NCBI GenBank assembly: GCA_963971425.1
Contig: OZ020517.1
Location: 11,534,501-11,598,500 of the forward strand
DNA from: Bryoerythrophyllum caledonicum
Taxonomy: Eukaryota > Streptophyta > Bryopsida > Pottiales > Pottiaceae
DNA: 64,000 nt
Direction of reading: 5' to 3'
In this document: in pieces, positions 21,998-32,980 of the stretch
Layout: every line of letters begins with the position of its first letter
How positions within the stretch are numbered: the stretch's first letter is position 1
Translations under genes and position numbers: made by a program
Notes under the pieces: generated by a model
The model's input: the letters and a program-made list of their open reading frames with translations, nothing else
What the model was told of the DNA's origin: nothing
The model's database searches: none

Positions 21998-24900
21998 TTA
22001 TGGTGGTTGTACGCCTATTGGTAGTGGCTCTCCGCTTTCTATTTTTCTTTTGTGTAGTATTATGGACATGGCATGGTGTATAGCAATTGTGTTTATTTCT
22101 CTAAATGTATTTTTTATAAGTTTCTTTGATATTTTGAGTTTGGTTTTAAGGATTTTCATAGGAGGGATGTGTGTAGATGCTCTGGCACCAGCTGTAATTA
22201 CTATTAGTGGTTCAACTATCCAACCTTTGTTGATAATATCGTTGATGAAAGGTTGGTATTTTTCTATCTTTCTCTCAATGGTATCTGGTGAGAATCTGTC
22301 ATTACAGTATGTGAATTCTATAAATTGTACCTTTAAATTGATGTTGGGAGATGTAGGGGGGTTTGATTGGTAGGATAGTCCTTTTATGCATAGTAGGTCT
22401 AGTTTTAGTCGTGCATTACATTGGCATCTTTGTTGTACGCATGTACATGGTAGTAGCCATGGAGGGACTGTATTCTCTGGTGGTTTATCATTACATGTGC
22501 CGGCATTCATGAGGGTATAACATCTTGAATTTTTTGATGAGACTAGTAGTTTTTTAATTTCCCAAACTGCTTTATTGTGTCTTTTTGTTCTAAGCGCATG
22601 TATATGGTGTTGTTTGCATTTTAGGAGGCATGTTTTTTGGGAGTCTGTTATCTGTTTATTAGTCCAAAATTCATTGGATAGTTTATTGTCAATGTCAGTG
22701 TTACTTATCCATTTATTTATATTGGGAAAATTTGTTGCAATGTCTGTTAAGTTGTGTTCTTTGTCATATTTAATAATATGTTTTTCAAGGAATCTTATAG
22801 GGCCTTTATCTGGGGTTTCGTCCATAGAATGCCACCAGTCTCTCTGAAAGTAATATGGTGTAGAATGTGCAAATTCATGTGGTAGGGCTGCATTGTGGTA
22901 ATCTTTGTCTCTACCTTGTTTGGCTAGTTCGTCAGCTTTTTCGTTGCCATCTGTATTTGCGTGAGCTCGTACTTTGTACAATGATGTAGGTTGTGTTCTT
23001 TGTTGCAAAAGTGTTACTATATCTTGTAGAATGGTTTTGTCCGGATGGTTATTATGTTGGGTGGGGTGTTTGAGTTGTGTTTGGATATTGTACAGGCCAT
23101 TTGAACAGTCTGTGAAAATGTGTGCAGGTTCATTAGGGTATTTGGAGGTAATGATTTGTAGGGTTGTGTATATTGCCATTGTTTCAGCTCTAAATATGTT
23201 TTGTAAACCTGGGAGTCTTATGGCTAGTTCTATATTTTTGGATTGATTGTATATTCCATATCGTGCAGTTTCACGAGTCCAATGATCGCCCATATCTTGT
23301 GGTGGGAGAAATGAGCCATCAGTATAGTAGCAGTATTGTGGTAAGAATTTGGGTTGTTTATCATTTATGAAGTTAGGAATTGTTGTTGTATTGTAGTTTG
23401 TGACTAAGTTGTTTGTAGGATATGTGAGTGTGTTCCATTCTTTGCTTTTGTTAATTTGTGTATTTAGTTGTGTTGGCGGGACAATTTGTATGTATGGTTG
23501 AGGGATTTGGAGTTTGTTAAAAATTGTGGTTAGGGTGGTGATTTGTTCATTATTTCCAACACTGGTGTTTTTATGGTGTACACATAATATGTGAAGAGCC
23601 GAAGGTTCTATTCATTTTTTAGTAAATTCGGGTGGTTTTGTTGGTTCTTCATATGTTATTGTATCTGCTGGTATGTATGTAACAACATGTGTGTCTGGAT
23701 AGGGGCCTTTATGCGGTGTTAGATTATGGTACCAGTTGTTGTCGGGAGTAGTTATTATGGTAATGGTGTTTGGATTGTTTTCTGCTGCAAGTCTAGCCCA
23801 GTGTATAGCTTTCTGGGTATCTGTTTTGTTATGTGGGTGAGCATAGCCTATTCCTTTCCATTTGTAAGAAAATGCTTGTCCCATAGATCCAAAAACTTTG
23901 TCTCTTTTAAATGGTGAGTAAAACTTATCTATTTGAGTGGAGCAAGTTACTGGTGAGGAAAAATACGTGTGAGTTATATTGAAAGATGTTATGATGTGGT
24001 CAAGTAATATTTTTGGCAAGGAGTAATGTGCAAGTTTAAGTGGGTCGGTTTTTGGAATTCTATATTTGTATCTTTGGTATAGCCATATTATTTCTGTTTC
24101 AAATGGTTGTGTGGGAGGTGTTAGTCTGTGTGGTGAATCTTTTGCTTTGGAGTATTGGTTCCATAGCCATTTTAGTCTGGCTATAGGTATAGTCGTGAGG
24201 TGTTTGCCTGTTTCATCGTAAAGGTGTGCCGTTTCATCTTTTATTTGTATGGTGTTTTGGTTGGTGTTGATATCTTTTGAGGGATTGCATTCATTTACAT
24301 TGATATGTATAAGGGGGAGGGGCATGGTTGGAAGTATGTATCTTGTATCTCGGGTTTGATCCTCTACAAAATGGGTATTTATTAAATTTCTATAATGAGT
24401 ATGTTGTTTTGTGGTGTAATATTGAGCAAGCAAGGAGGTGTTGTGTTGTATAGTTATTGGTATGTTTAGTGGGAAGAGGCCACTTTGTGGTATCCATTTA
24501 TTATATGTAATATCGTTTGGTAATTTCCATTGGCATAGGTAGGTGTGGTATGTTTTTGGAATTTTGTATTTGTCTTTTGTTTTGTTTTCTTTGTGGTCTA
24601 ATATTGAGTGTATGGGAAATGTAGTTGGGTTATTGGTGATTTTAATTGGTGGTTTCAAATAAGGGGGATGTGGTGGTGGTAGGCGGTGTATAGGATTTGT
24701 ACCAAGGTTGGGTAAAATATGATGGTCGTGTGTTATATATTCATGTTTTAGAGTTCGTGGTGTAGGGTGCTCAGAGCATGGGTTTTGACATTGTGGGTTG
24801 CATGTAGAATAGCAGAAAAGTTGTTCAGCTATGTTAAGGGCTTGTTTGATTGCTTTAGTTGGTGTACTGTAGTATATTTTGAATTCACTATGTGACATTA

Positions 24901-26101
24901 GATTTAGACCATTTGGGAGTGTTAAATGTTTAATCTCATGTATGTTTTGAAGTAATAATTTGTTGAGGAGTTTGTGATTTTGCTTAAGGGTGAAGTGTGG
25001 TAATATTTCTGATGATAGGTTTAGCCACATTTGTTCAAGAGGTGTGGCTTCAAGTGGAAAGTTTCTTGTTGTACTTCTCAAGTGAGCGCCTCCACATCGT
25101 TTGATAAGATAGAGTGTTCTTGTTGTAGGTGATCTTAAACAATTGTATTGTTTAATTCTGGGAATCTCTTGTGCTCCGCCGTATTTAGCAAGTGTAAAAT
25201 GTGTAAGACCTCTATAGATTATTCCCAATTTTCCTCTGTCATTAAGAGCATTGCGTAGTTGTTCACCTATGCACATTAGGTATGCGTTCTTTAATGAGAA
25301 TGCTTCTATGCCAAACATATCATGTGGCAATTGGGTAATTACGTTGGGAGTGCAATTTGGTAGCCCACAAATTTTCTTTTGTATTGCTATAATTTTTTTG
25401 TCTAGTTTTTTAATGGTAGGTAGTGAGTATGGTACCGCGTAAAAATTATATGCAATGCCTGCTCTTATAACTGTGTCTACCATGCTGACTTTTTGTTTAA
25501 TAGTAGCTGGACAATTTACTAATTGGTTGCATTGTTTAATTAGTTTGGTGATTGTTGTGTGTGTCTGTATTTTCCAATTCAATGATGGAACTAGTTGTAT
25601 TCCTAGATATACATATGTCTCATTTTGATGTAGTATGGGAATCGGTTGGTTTCCGTATGATATATTTGCAGCTTGTATTAGTGCTTTGAAGACTATTTGA
25701 TTTGCTTTGGATTTGTTTGGGCATCCTGTAATTGCACATTTCGGAATTCCTAGGTCCATTCCTGCCCATTCGCAGAATTTGTCCATTTTATTTAGTTGAT
25801 TTTTTATTGAGGGAAGTTTGTTTGTTATGATTGCAAGATCATCTGCGTATGCTGCTGTATTTATTGTTGTTTTTGAAGTTCCCAAGGTATAGCCGTATTT
25901 TCCTCTTTGTAACCATCCTAAAAGTGGTTCTAGAAAAATAAGAAAGAGATATGGGCTAAGTGTATCTCCTTGTATTGTGCCTCTTTGTATGGATATTTTT
26001 TGGGTTTGGCCAAAGTATTCACCAGTAAAAATGGTGTTAGACTGTGAGTAGATATCTCCCACTAGCATTACCGCGTCCTCAGGGTATCCTAAATCTTTCA
26101 T
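21998..26101 (-). pseudogene. LINE ORF2, C-terminal part: RT palm/thumb, extra domain, RNase H
   Basis: From 26101 the frame runs to 21998 with a single in-frame TGA at 23612-23614. The RT part shows RGTIQGDTLSPYLFLIFLEP, the catalytic AYADDLAII and GIPKCAITGC. Between RT and RNase H (about 23690-23960) lies a segment with FYSPFKRDKVFGSMGQAF, KWKGIGYAHP, WARLAAENNPNTITII and DNNWYHN that is not a standard LINE domain. After the TGA, RNase H has YTDGSF, FRAETMAIYTTL, HIFTDCSNGL and DGNEKADELAK, so all four acidic positions are present. The tail contains KRHNKAVWEIKKLL and a Cys-rich WLLPCTCVQQRCQCNARLK motif. Compared with the copy at 45.1 kb, about 43 codons holding CPTC...H...C are absent near 22620. 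Confidence 0.9.
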
Positions 26102-28296
26102 ATGGCTAGTAGACGGGCGTGGTCAATCGAGCCAAATGCATTTTTGAAATCTATATAGAGTAAATATATATCTTGCGTTGTTAGTTGTGCATCTTCTAAG
26201 GCCGCTATTAGTAATTGTAATTGTCTAGATGTGCATCTTTCGGCACGGAACCCTTCTTGGCTGTCATGTAGAATTTGGTATTTTTCTCCGTATGCTGAGA
26301 GTATTGATGTTAGTGTACTTGTAAAAAATTTGTATATAGTGTTGGCTAGCGCTATAGGTTTGTGATTTGGTAGTTGGGATGGATCACCCTTTTTGTATAG
26401 TAGTATTGTGAGGCTTATTTTCCATGATGCCGGAATTTGTTTTTGTTTATAGCAATGTTTAAAGAATAGGAATAAGATGCGGTGGAAGTTTGTAGGCATG
26501 TTCTTCTGGATAGAGTTGGGTATTTTGTCCGGTCCTGGGGTTTTGTTGTTTGCAAGGTTTTTTAGGCATAAGTCAAAAGTTTCTTGATCAAAGTATGTAT
26601 GTAGCGGAGTTTGTGGATGACCTCTTTTATCTATTACAAAGCCTTCTAGGTCATGCCATGGGTATTGTCTAACTCCGCATGTGCATTCAGGAGGGTGATC
26701 TGGTAAGTAATAACATGTTGGAACAGTGGGTTTATTAATAATTGATTGTTGTATGTAAATTTCATTGGCAATGTCTTGTGGGCTCGTTAGTATGTTATTA
26801 TTACGATCTGTGATGCAATCTAATGGTGGTGTTTCTTGGTTTTTGAATATTTTAATGTTTATCTTTTTTGGGCTTATTTCGTATAATTGTCTGTATTTGG
26901 ATATAGCCTTTTTAATACATTCTTTTGTGTAATTTGACGTGATTTTTCTTGCTTTTTTGTTTGCGGTTTTGGCTAGTGTAGCTAGATCATTTATCCAAGG
27001 TTCAATAAGTAAGTCGTCATTAGGGGGTGGTGGGATCTTGACATGGGTGTGTTTGTTTAATTCATTGATAATTGGATGTGATCGCCATTGTGGTGTGTTT
27101 TTTGTGATATATATTGCTTTTCTAATTAGGTGGTATGTTGCAACATGTTTTTTCCATGTTTTTTGGGTTTTGCGTGGTAAGTATCCTCCTTGTTTTGAGA
27201 TTCTATTATTCAGTGTAGGTATGGGTGGCACGCTACACGTATTTTCTATGGCTTCTGATATTTTTTGAGTGATTTCGTCTATATTGGAGCATGCTAGTTT
27301 CCATTGATCGGAATTTAGATGTTCGTATGATAATATGGTGTCTAGGTCATTTAATTGTAAAGCGTTGTTTTCATAAAAGTTTGTGTTGAATTTATCTAAA
27401 TTATCTTGCGGTATAGGGTTGAGTATTCTAATTGGTCTCGAGGTAGGTGGTGTGGGGTGGCGTGCAATAAGTTTGTTTTGGGGTATGTGTAGTGAAATGG
27501 GTGCATGGTCAGAGTTAAGATTGGCTTCTGTGATTGTGGTACATGTGTATAGATTGTGATTTTGTGTTTTGATATAAAAGCCGTCTATTAGACTTGTATG
27601 TGTATAGTTGTATCCACCTTGTCTAGAGTAGTTTGTATTTGTTGGGACATATGTTAGTGCTAAGCTATCAATATATGTTTTCCATGCAAAATCTTCTTCT
27701 TGTGGTGGTGTGGTATTATGTTCATTTTGTCGTCCTATTAAAGCTATGTCTCTATTAAAGTCTCCACATAATATGAGAGTGTGGTTAGGATATGTGTTAA
27801 TTTGTGTTGTAATAGTTTGTTGTATTATTGGGATTAGTTCAATATCATCATGATGTGAGGGCATATATAGGTGTATTAATAGCCATGGTTGTAGTGGATG
27901 GTTTTTTATGTGTATAATTTGTAAGTAGGGTGAGATTTTTAGAGGGGTTGCTATTTTGATGATATTTCCTGGGTATGCATATTTGTGATTTATTAGTGTG
28001 AGTAGTCCTCCTCTAGCGGGTGTGTAAGGGATCCGTTGTTGAATGCATCTAGTTAGTGCGTGAGTATTGTTAAATATTAGTTTATAATCTGGGAATAGAT
28101 TTTGTATGTACTGTATTGATTTGGTGGCAGTTAGTTTAGTTTCTTGGATGGTGATAATGGCCGGGTTTGTATGTAAGGCAAGTTCTTCTAAACTAGGTAA
28201 TGCAGTATTTAGTGTAGATGCATTCCATGTAACAATGTTAGTTTGATGGCTATTGTTATGTGTATTGGATTGAAGTGGTGGTGAGATATGGGTCAA
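26098..28296 (-). pseudogene. LINE ORF2, N-terminal part: APE endonuclease and RT fingers
   Basis: This frame encodes an apurinic-type endonuclease: TNIVTWNASTLN, IQETKL, LCGDFNRDI and SDHAPISLHIP. RT blocks follow: NNKTPGPDKIPN, WKISLTILLYKKGD, HKPIALANTIYKFF, EGFRAERCTSRQL and LYIDFKNAFGSIDH. It stops at TGA 26098-26100 in the sequence CCATATGAAAG, where ATG of the next frame overlaps the stop. The protein homology continues without loss across this point, so a one-base deletion is the simplest reading. The frame has no ATG at its 5' edge; it overlaps the end of ORF1 by a few bases and its first in-frame codon after the upstream stop is GTA. Confidence 0.9.
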
Positions 28297-30344
28297 TGGA
28301 GGGGGTGTGTGTACTCATCTAGGGGTTCATAAACTCTTAGTGTTTCTTCGAGAAGATTGTTTGGTAGAAAAGGAAATTTAATTTTTAGCATTTGTATTGA
28401 TGGTGCATTTTGTGTTTGGTGTATGAAATCATATAATTCTTTGTGTATACTAGATGAGGGGTTTATTACTTTTTGATTATTTGTAATATATTGTGTATAT
28501 GGATGTTCGATGTGAATATGCCTTTCGGGTGGGTTTGGTAGTGTAGACATCTTGTTTAATAGCTTGGCGGTCCAATCCGGTTCGGGAAAATTTATTAGTT
28601 GGTGTTCACATGAGTTTATGTTAGGGCTGATGGTTGTTATTAGTGCAAATAATATTTGTGCTAAAGGGTAATTTCTTATTCGGTTGAGATATGTGTTTAA
28701 GTGTGGAAAGTCTCTAATAGTAATTTGGTGGTATTGGTGATCTTGTTTTAGGATGGGGGAGAAACTTTTTGCAAGGTGTTGATACTCAGGTTGGAGTTTG
28801 ATTGTACAAGAAATGAAGTACGTTTTGTATCTACGTTTATGAGCTGATGGGTGGGTTTCAAACACATTAGGCATAGGGCCAGGGTTGGTTTCAATATCCC
28901 CACATTTGATTAGATGATGTATATCATTATATTTGTAGTAATATGTATTGATGGTTGTCTTGGATACATATATTGAGGTAGTGTTAAAAATAGATTTTAT
29001 ATAACAATCTCTTTTGGTCAAAAAGTAAGTAGGTTGAAATAGTGAGTTTTCTAAAAGATTTGTTTCTAAAAATAGTTTGTCTAAAAATACGATTTCTAAA
29101 AACAGATTGATATTTATTTCAAAAAGATTCATATATATTCTTACTGTTATTAGAATTTCTATTTTTAGTAAGTCTATTTTTGGCGCCTTCGGCGCCAAGA
29201 CGTCCGGCGAGACAAAATTCCCACCTTGTATTTTTATTCTTCTACAAATTCCCAACAAAATCCTACTCTTTAATCGCAAACTCTTCTCATCTTTATATGT
29301 ATCAAGTTTAATTTTACTATTACCTTTCCTTTTATCTCTATAATATATATTCCAAACTCTATTATTAGTATGTACTATTTTCGCTTGCTCCGGGGTTGTA
29401 GCCATGATGAAAGCATGAGAGTCCTCCTTAGACTTGTGTACTCCCGTGACTTCGATTTCTTGCCCTCTTGTGAAGCTATTGTGTAGAATGTCCTTGAAGA
29501 GTGCTTGTGCTGAAATTCCTACAATGGAGTCACTTTTCTCTTTCACGGATAGGTTAGAACTTGCAATGTGATGGAAGCTCTTGCAAACCTTACATATGGT
29601 GTTGTGGCCATCAATTTTGAGTATAAAAGGCCTAATGCCTTTGAGCATTATAAGACCATCAATTTCTGGTTTTAATAGGTGCAGTTTAACAATACCCGCC
29701 CATACTCCTTTTTTCCCCCCTCTTTTAATACTAAGGCATTGTATGGAGATAGGATCAATGAGGTCCTCACCAAGTTCAATTTCCATAAGTTCTAGTATTT
29801 TAACAACCATGTTTTTAACTTCATCATGCATCATGGGGGAGGTAGGAGGCTCAAAATGAATAGCAACTTGGAAGTCTAATGTCAAACCTGAGGTGTTATT
29901 GACAATAATATCACAAGGAACCTGGGTTATGTTGAAATGTTAGCCCTCCACGCCGTTTCTTGTACTTGGGTATAATTGTTGGGGAATCCTTGGAAAGGCA
30001 ACTTTGGCAATGCTTGCTTCCTCTGCCTCCTCCTTCTTCAGGCCCCTAACCATAAGATCTTGAGTTGTCTCTTTTCTAGGGAGCTCCTCCATGCCCTCCT
30101 CTTGTGCAAGAGTTTCCATCACCTCAAATCCAAACCAGAAGTTAAAACCCATGTTCAAGGGTTCGAGTGTGAAGGACTTACCTCTTCCTTCTGCGGTGTT
30201 CTTGTATTTCTTGGAGCTGCCGGTCACTTCCTCCTGTTTTTTTGCAAACTTCTCCTTTAAAGATGTGGTGGAGATTGCCGCAGGGGACTCTATTTCCATG
30301 GCTTCTTCAAAGAATAAGTTTCTTTTGGGGTCCCCACTGGACAT
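28293..30344 (-). pseudogene. LINE ORF1 protein with internal 2A-like motif
   Basis: The ATG at 30344 opens a frame that runs to TGA 28293, broken once by TAA at 29940-29942. Its N-terminal 134 codons are Lys/Glu-rich (ISTTSLKEKFAKKQEE, RKETTQDLMVRGLKKEEAEE). After the stop come QVAIHFEPPTS, KGVWAGIVKLHLLKPEIDG and a small Cys/His motif TICKVCKSFHHIA, which could be a zinc knuckle and recalls ORF1 proteins of other LINEs. A low-complexity Leu/Ile/Asn stretch follows, then YNDIHHLIKCGDIETNPGP. About 190 residues follow the 2A motif, beginning PMPNVFETHP and with no domain I recognise, to the overlap with ORF2. ORF1 and ORF2 are in different frames. Confidence 0.8.
28875..28904 (-). other. 2A-like ribosome-skipping motif in LINE ORF1
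   Basis: The codons read CGDIETNPGP, a perfect match to the D-x-E-x-N-P-G-P consensus, preceded by a hydrophobic/helical stretch (IHHLIK). In known 2A peptides the ribosome fails to join the final Gly-Pro, giving two proteins from one frame. Here the break would separate the Cys/His-bearing ORF1 protein from a downstream product starting with Pro. Activity is not shown by sequence alone. Confidence 0.85.
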
Positions 30345-31600
30345 TTTTGAAAAGGAGGGATCGCAAGTGGAAGTTGGAGGGTCGCAGGGAGGGTTTGGGG
30401 GGTCTCTATGGGAAGCTAGTGGGTCGTTGAAGGAGGCTACAGGGTCGCTCTGCCGAATTGGGGGGTCGCTGCGGGGTTCTGCAGGTCGCTACAGACTTAT
30501 TTCGACAGCTGCGGGGTTTTGCGGGTCGCTGCAGGGGGTTACCAGTACTTCTCTTCCTTCTGTACCGATCTCTTGTGCGCGGGGGAGGGAGTTCAAGGTT
30601 GAGAAGGGGAGGGAGTTCAGGGTTGAGAGGTGGAGGTTTTTTCAGGGAGTCGTGAGGGAGGGTTGTGAGGAGGGGTGAGGACAGTTGGGGTTTGGGTGAG
30701 GGCGGGGAGGAGTAATCGGGGAGGAGGGGGGGTTTAGTTTGGAGCTGGGAAGGGGGCTGGGAAATGGCAGGGGGGAGTGAGGTTGAGAGGGTGGATAGTG
30801 AGGGTAGGGTTAGGGAAGGTCGGGTGGGGAGGGAGAGTAGCAGTAGTAGCAGGAGCGGGGGGAGGTGTAGTGAGGTTGATAGGAGGGAGAGTGAGGGGAG
30901 GGTCAGGGAGGAAAGGGAGGAAAGGGATGGAGGTTTTAGTGAGGGCGTGGGGAGGTGTTCAATGGGGAGGTGAGAGAAGATCAGCCGAGGATGAGGGAGG
31001 ACGACGAAGTGGTAGAGTAAGGTTGTGGGGAGGGGGGGTGAGATCTGGGGGTGGGGATTAGGAGAGATGGAGTTTGCGATCTGGGGTGTACTTGGAGGGT
31101 TCCGTCTTGCTCCCGCGTTCGCTGCTGCGTTTGCTCGGCCTCGCACCTGCTGCCGCTCGCCCCCGCGTCCTCTGCTGTGTTTGCTGCCGCGTCTGTCTCC
31201 GATCTTTGGACTTGTTGTTCGCCGAATTCGTCCTCGCGTCCGCTGCCTTGTGCCGGTCTCGCCCTAGTATTCGTGTCCACTCTGCTGCTGTCTTTCGGCA
31301 CTGAGTCCGCTGCAGCTCTTCAGTCTTCTTCGCAGGTACTGTCCGCGAGCTCTCCCCACTGTATTTCCTTCGTGGTTCGCAGATAATGTCCTCGAGTTCT
31401 CTGTTTCGCAGGGACTATCCGCGAGCTCGCCCTTGTGTCTGCTGCCGCTCTTCAACCTGCTCCGTCTTAGTTTGTTCAGGGTTTCTAACACTGCCTGTTG
31501 ATGGTTTTTTGATATTATTATTTTTTTTTCTTTGTGTCTACAGGGGAATGGACAGCCCTTCCGCACGTGATGGGACGCTCTGGGCCATAGGATGTTGGAG
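30345..31600 (-). promoter_or_regulatory. GC-rich, strand-biased stretch upstream of LINE ORF1 (probable 5' UTR)
   Basis: Plus strand is purine-rich (GGGAGG, GGTTGAGAGG, GTGAGGGGAGGGTCAGG) from 30.58 to 31.07 kb, so the LINE strand is pyrimidine-rich. Short duplications occur: GGGTCGCTGC-GGGGTT at 30460-30540, GGGAGTTCA-GGTTGAGA at 30588-30630, and TCCGCGAGCTC at 31337 and 31408. Long Pro/Ser-rich open frames here follow from composition. The boundary to host DNA was not found. Confidence 0.4.
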
Positions 31601-32680
31601 GAGGTGTGTGGGGAGGAGATAGGTCTATCACTTGAGGTATTGTGTCTATTTGTTACTGTGTGTGAGAGAGTAGTGGTGTGTTCTAGGGTTTGTCTAATTG
31701 GTATATTCTGTCTATGTGTTGTGCTTCTTGTGGTGTATCTAGATGTATAGATCGTAGTGTTAAGTGGGAGAGAGGCTGAGGTTTGTGGAGTAGGGATGAT
31801 TGTGTAAATACAACAAAGAAAAGAATGGTAGTATTGGTTATTGAGAGACGTACATGGGTCTGTTGAAGCTGATTCGTTTGGTTGTGTGCACAGATCTATC
31901 GACGGGGATGTAGTATGTGCTGCAGCTCTGTTTCGATTCAGATCCGCTATGGTGCGAGGTGTACTCCTAGTTGCTGTAGGGTTTGATGCTGCTGCTCCGG
32001 TCTGTTTGGGGACAGCTCTGCTGCGTGGGGTGCACTTCCGCGCTGTGACGATTGTTACTGTCCTGCTCCCACTACGAGCAGCCCTCCTGTTCCTATACTT
32101 ACTCCACTTAAGAATACATGTTAATGTATGTACGCGACTGCATAATGCAAAAAAAAGATCTACTTCTAACCATGAAACTTTGCAATAGATGGGAGGGTAA
32201 GGGATAGCCTGTGGTGTCGAATTGGAGCTGCGTAGCAGCAGTGTTGAGTGATGACTTCGCCCTATCTTGAGACTTGGGTTCCTGGGTTGGGGAGAGGGAG
32301 ACTTGTTGGAGAGGTTTCCAGATATGATCCCTGTGCTCCAGATCTGGGATGGGTCGTGTTCTATGTGGTCTAAGTGGTGGCAGATCTAGCCCCAACACTA
32401 AGTTCCCCGCTTCAGATCGTACTTGCACAAATCTGCACCTTCTTGAGACAACCTTCAACTCCCCTCCTCAGATCTGGTGTTGAGCCATCCAACACGTCTA
32501 CTGTATCTCAAATCTCACCAAACTACCATTGATCTGCACACTACGGGGGGCTCCCAATAGGGCCAGCTAACTCCTATTGCACGCAGTTTGCAGCTCACAA
32601 GCTAAGTCCCCCACCTCCCCTCACCAAGAAATACGGAGCTCACGCACTGGTCATCTTCTTCGGCCCGTAGGCTTGCAGTC
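31601..32680. other. Intergenic, no gene seen
   Basis: Mixed-composition DNA without convincing coding potential, RNA gene or recognised repeat. Confidence 0.35.
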
Positions 32681-32980
32681 TTAACCCTTTAACGAAGAGG
32701 CCTTGCACGGGATCCTGGAAAATCTACACGGTCAGCCGCAAAAAATATGAACAACATCTACGCGGAGGGTACATTTCACTATTGACTATTTTCACAAAAA
32801 TCATTGTAGTTAGTCAAAGCCTCAACCGATTGGAGATCGGGTAGATGGGTTTGATCGAGGAACGCAAAGCGCATTGCTACTCCGACCAGTGCAAATCAAT
32901 CCAAGAGTTCAATCAGCAGTGGTTCCCAAAAAACCATTCTCATCGACCACTTTTTGGTCCCTTCGTCATTAAAAAGTTAA
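32681..32980. mobile_element. piggyBac-like MITE family A, copy 1
   Basis: TTAA-CCCTTTAACGAAGAGG at the left and CCCTTCGTCATTAAAAAG-TTAA at the right, 300 bp overall. Body words CCGATTGGAGATCGG, AGTGCAAATCAATCCA and GTTCAATCAGC are shared with the copy at 59063-59363. No ORF. Confidence 0.75.

Larger units (their letters stand above)
21551..30344 (-). mobile_element. Near full-length APE-type LINE with ORF1, 2A motif, EN, RT, extra domain and RNase H
   Basis: Reading on the minus strand, the element runs from ORF1 (ATG at 30344) through endonuclease, reverse transcriptase, an extra domain and RNase H to a stop near 21998. A 3' UTR ending in GTTCTTCTTCTTCTT (about 21551) follows. The 5' end is not defined and probably lies in the GC-rich stretch up to about 31.6 kb. 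Coding is interrupted at few places: one in-frame TAA at 29940, a frame change at the ORF1/ORF2 overlap (28293), a one-base frame change in RT (26098-26101) and one in-frame TGA at 23612. An in-frame deletion removes a Cys-rich motif near 22620. The terminal segment recurs at 40.7, 46.4 and 61.4 kb on other copies. No LTRs are present. With EN plus RNase H it resembles I/R1/Tad-like groups, but the clade was not determined. Confidence 0.88.

Noticed and set aside
21551-30344. LTR retrotransposon
   Set aside because: No LTRs, gag, protease or integrase; endonuclease-RT-RNase H order and truncated 3' copies are those of a LINE.
30406-31146. 246-codon Pro/Ser/Leu-rich minus-strand frame
   Set aside because: Low-complexity product of a pyrimidine-rich LINE leader; no domain.
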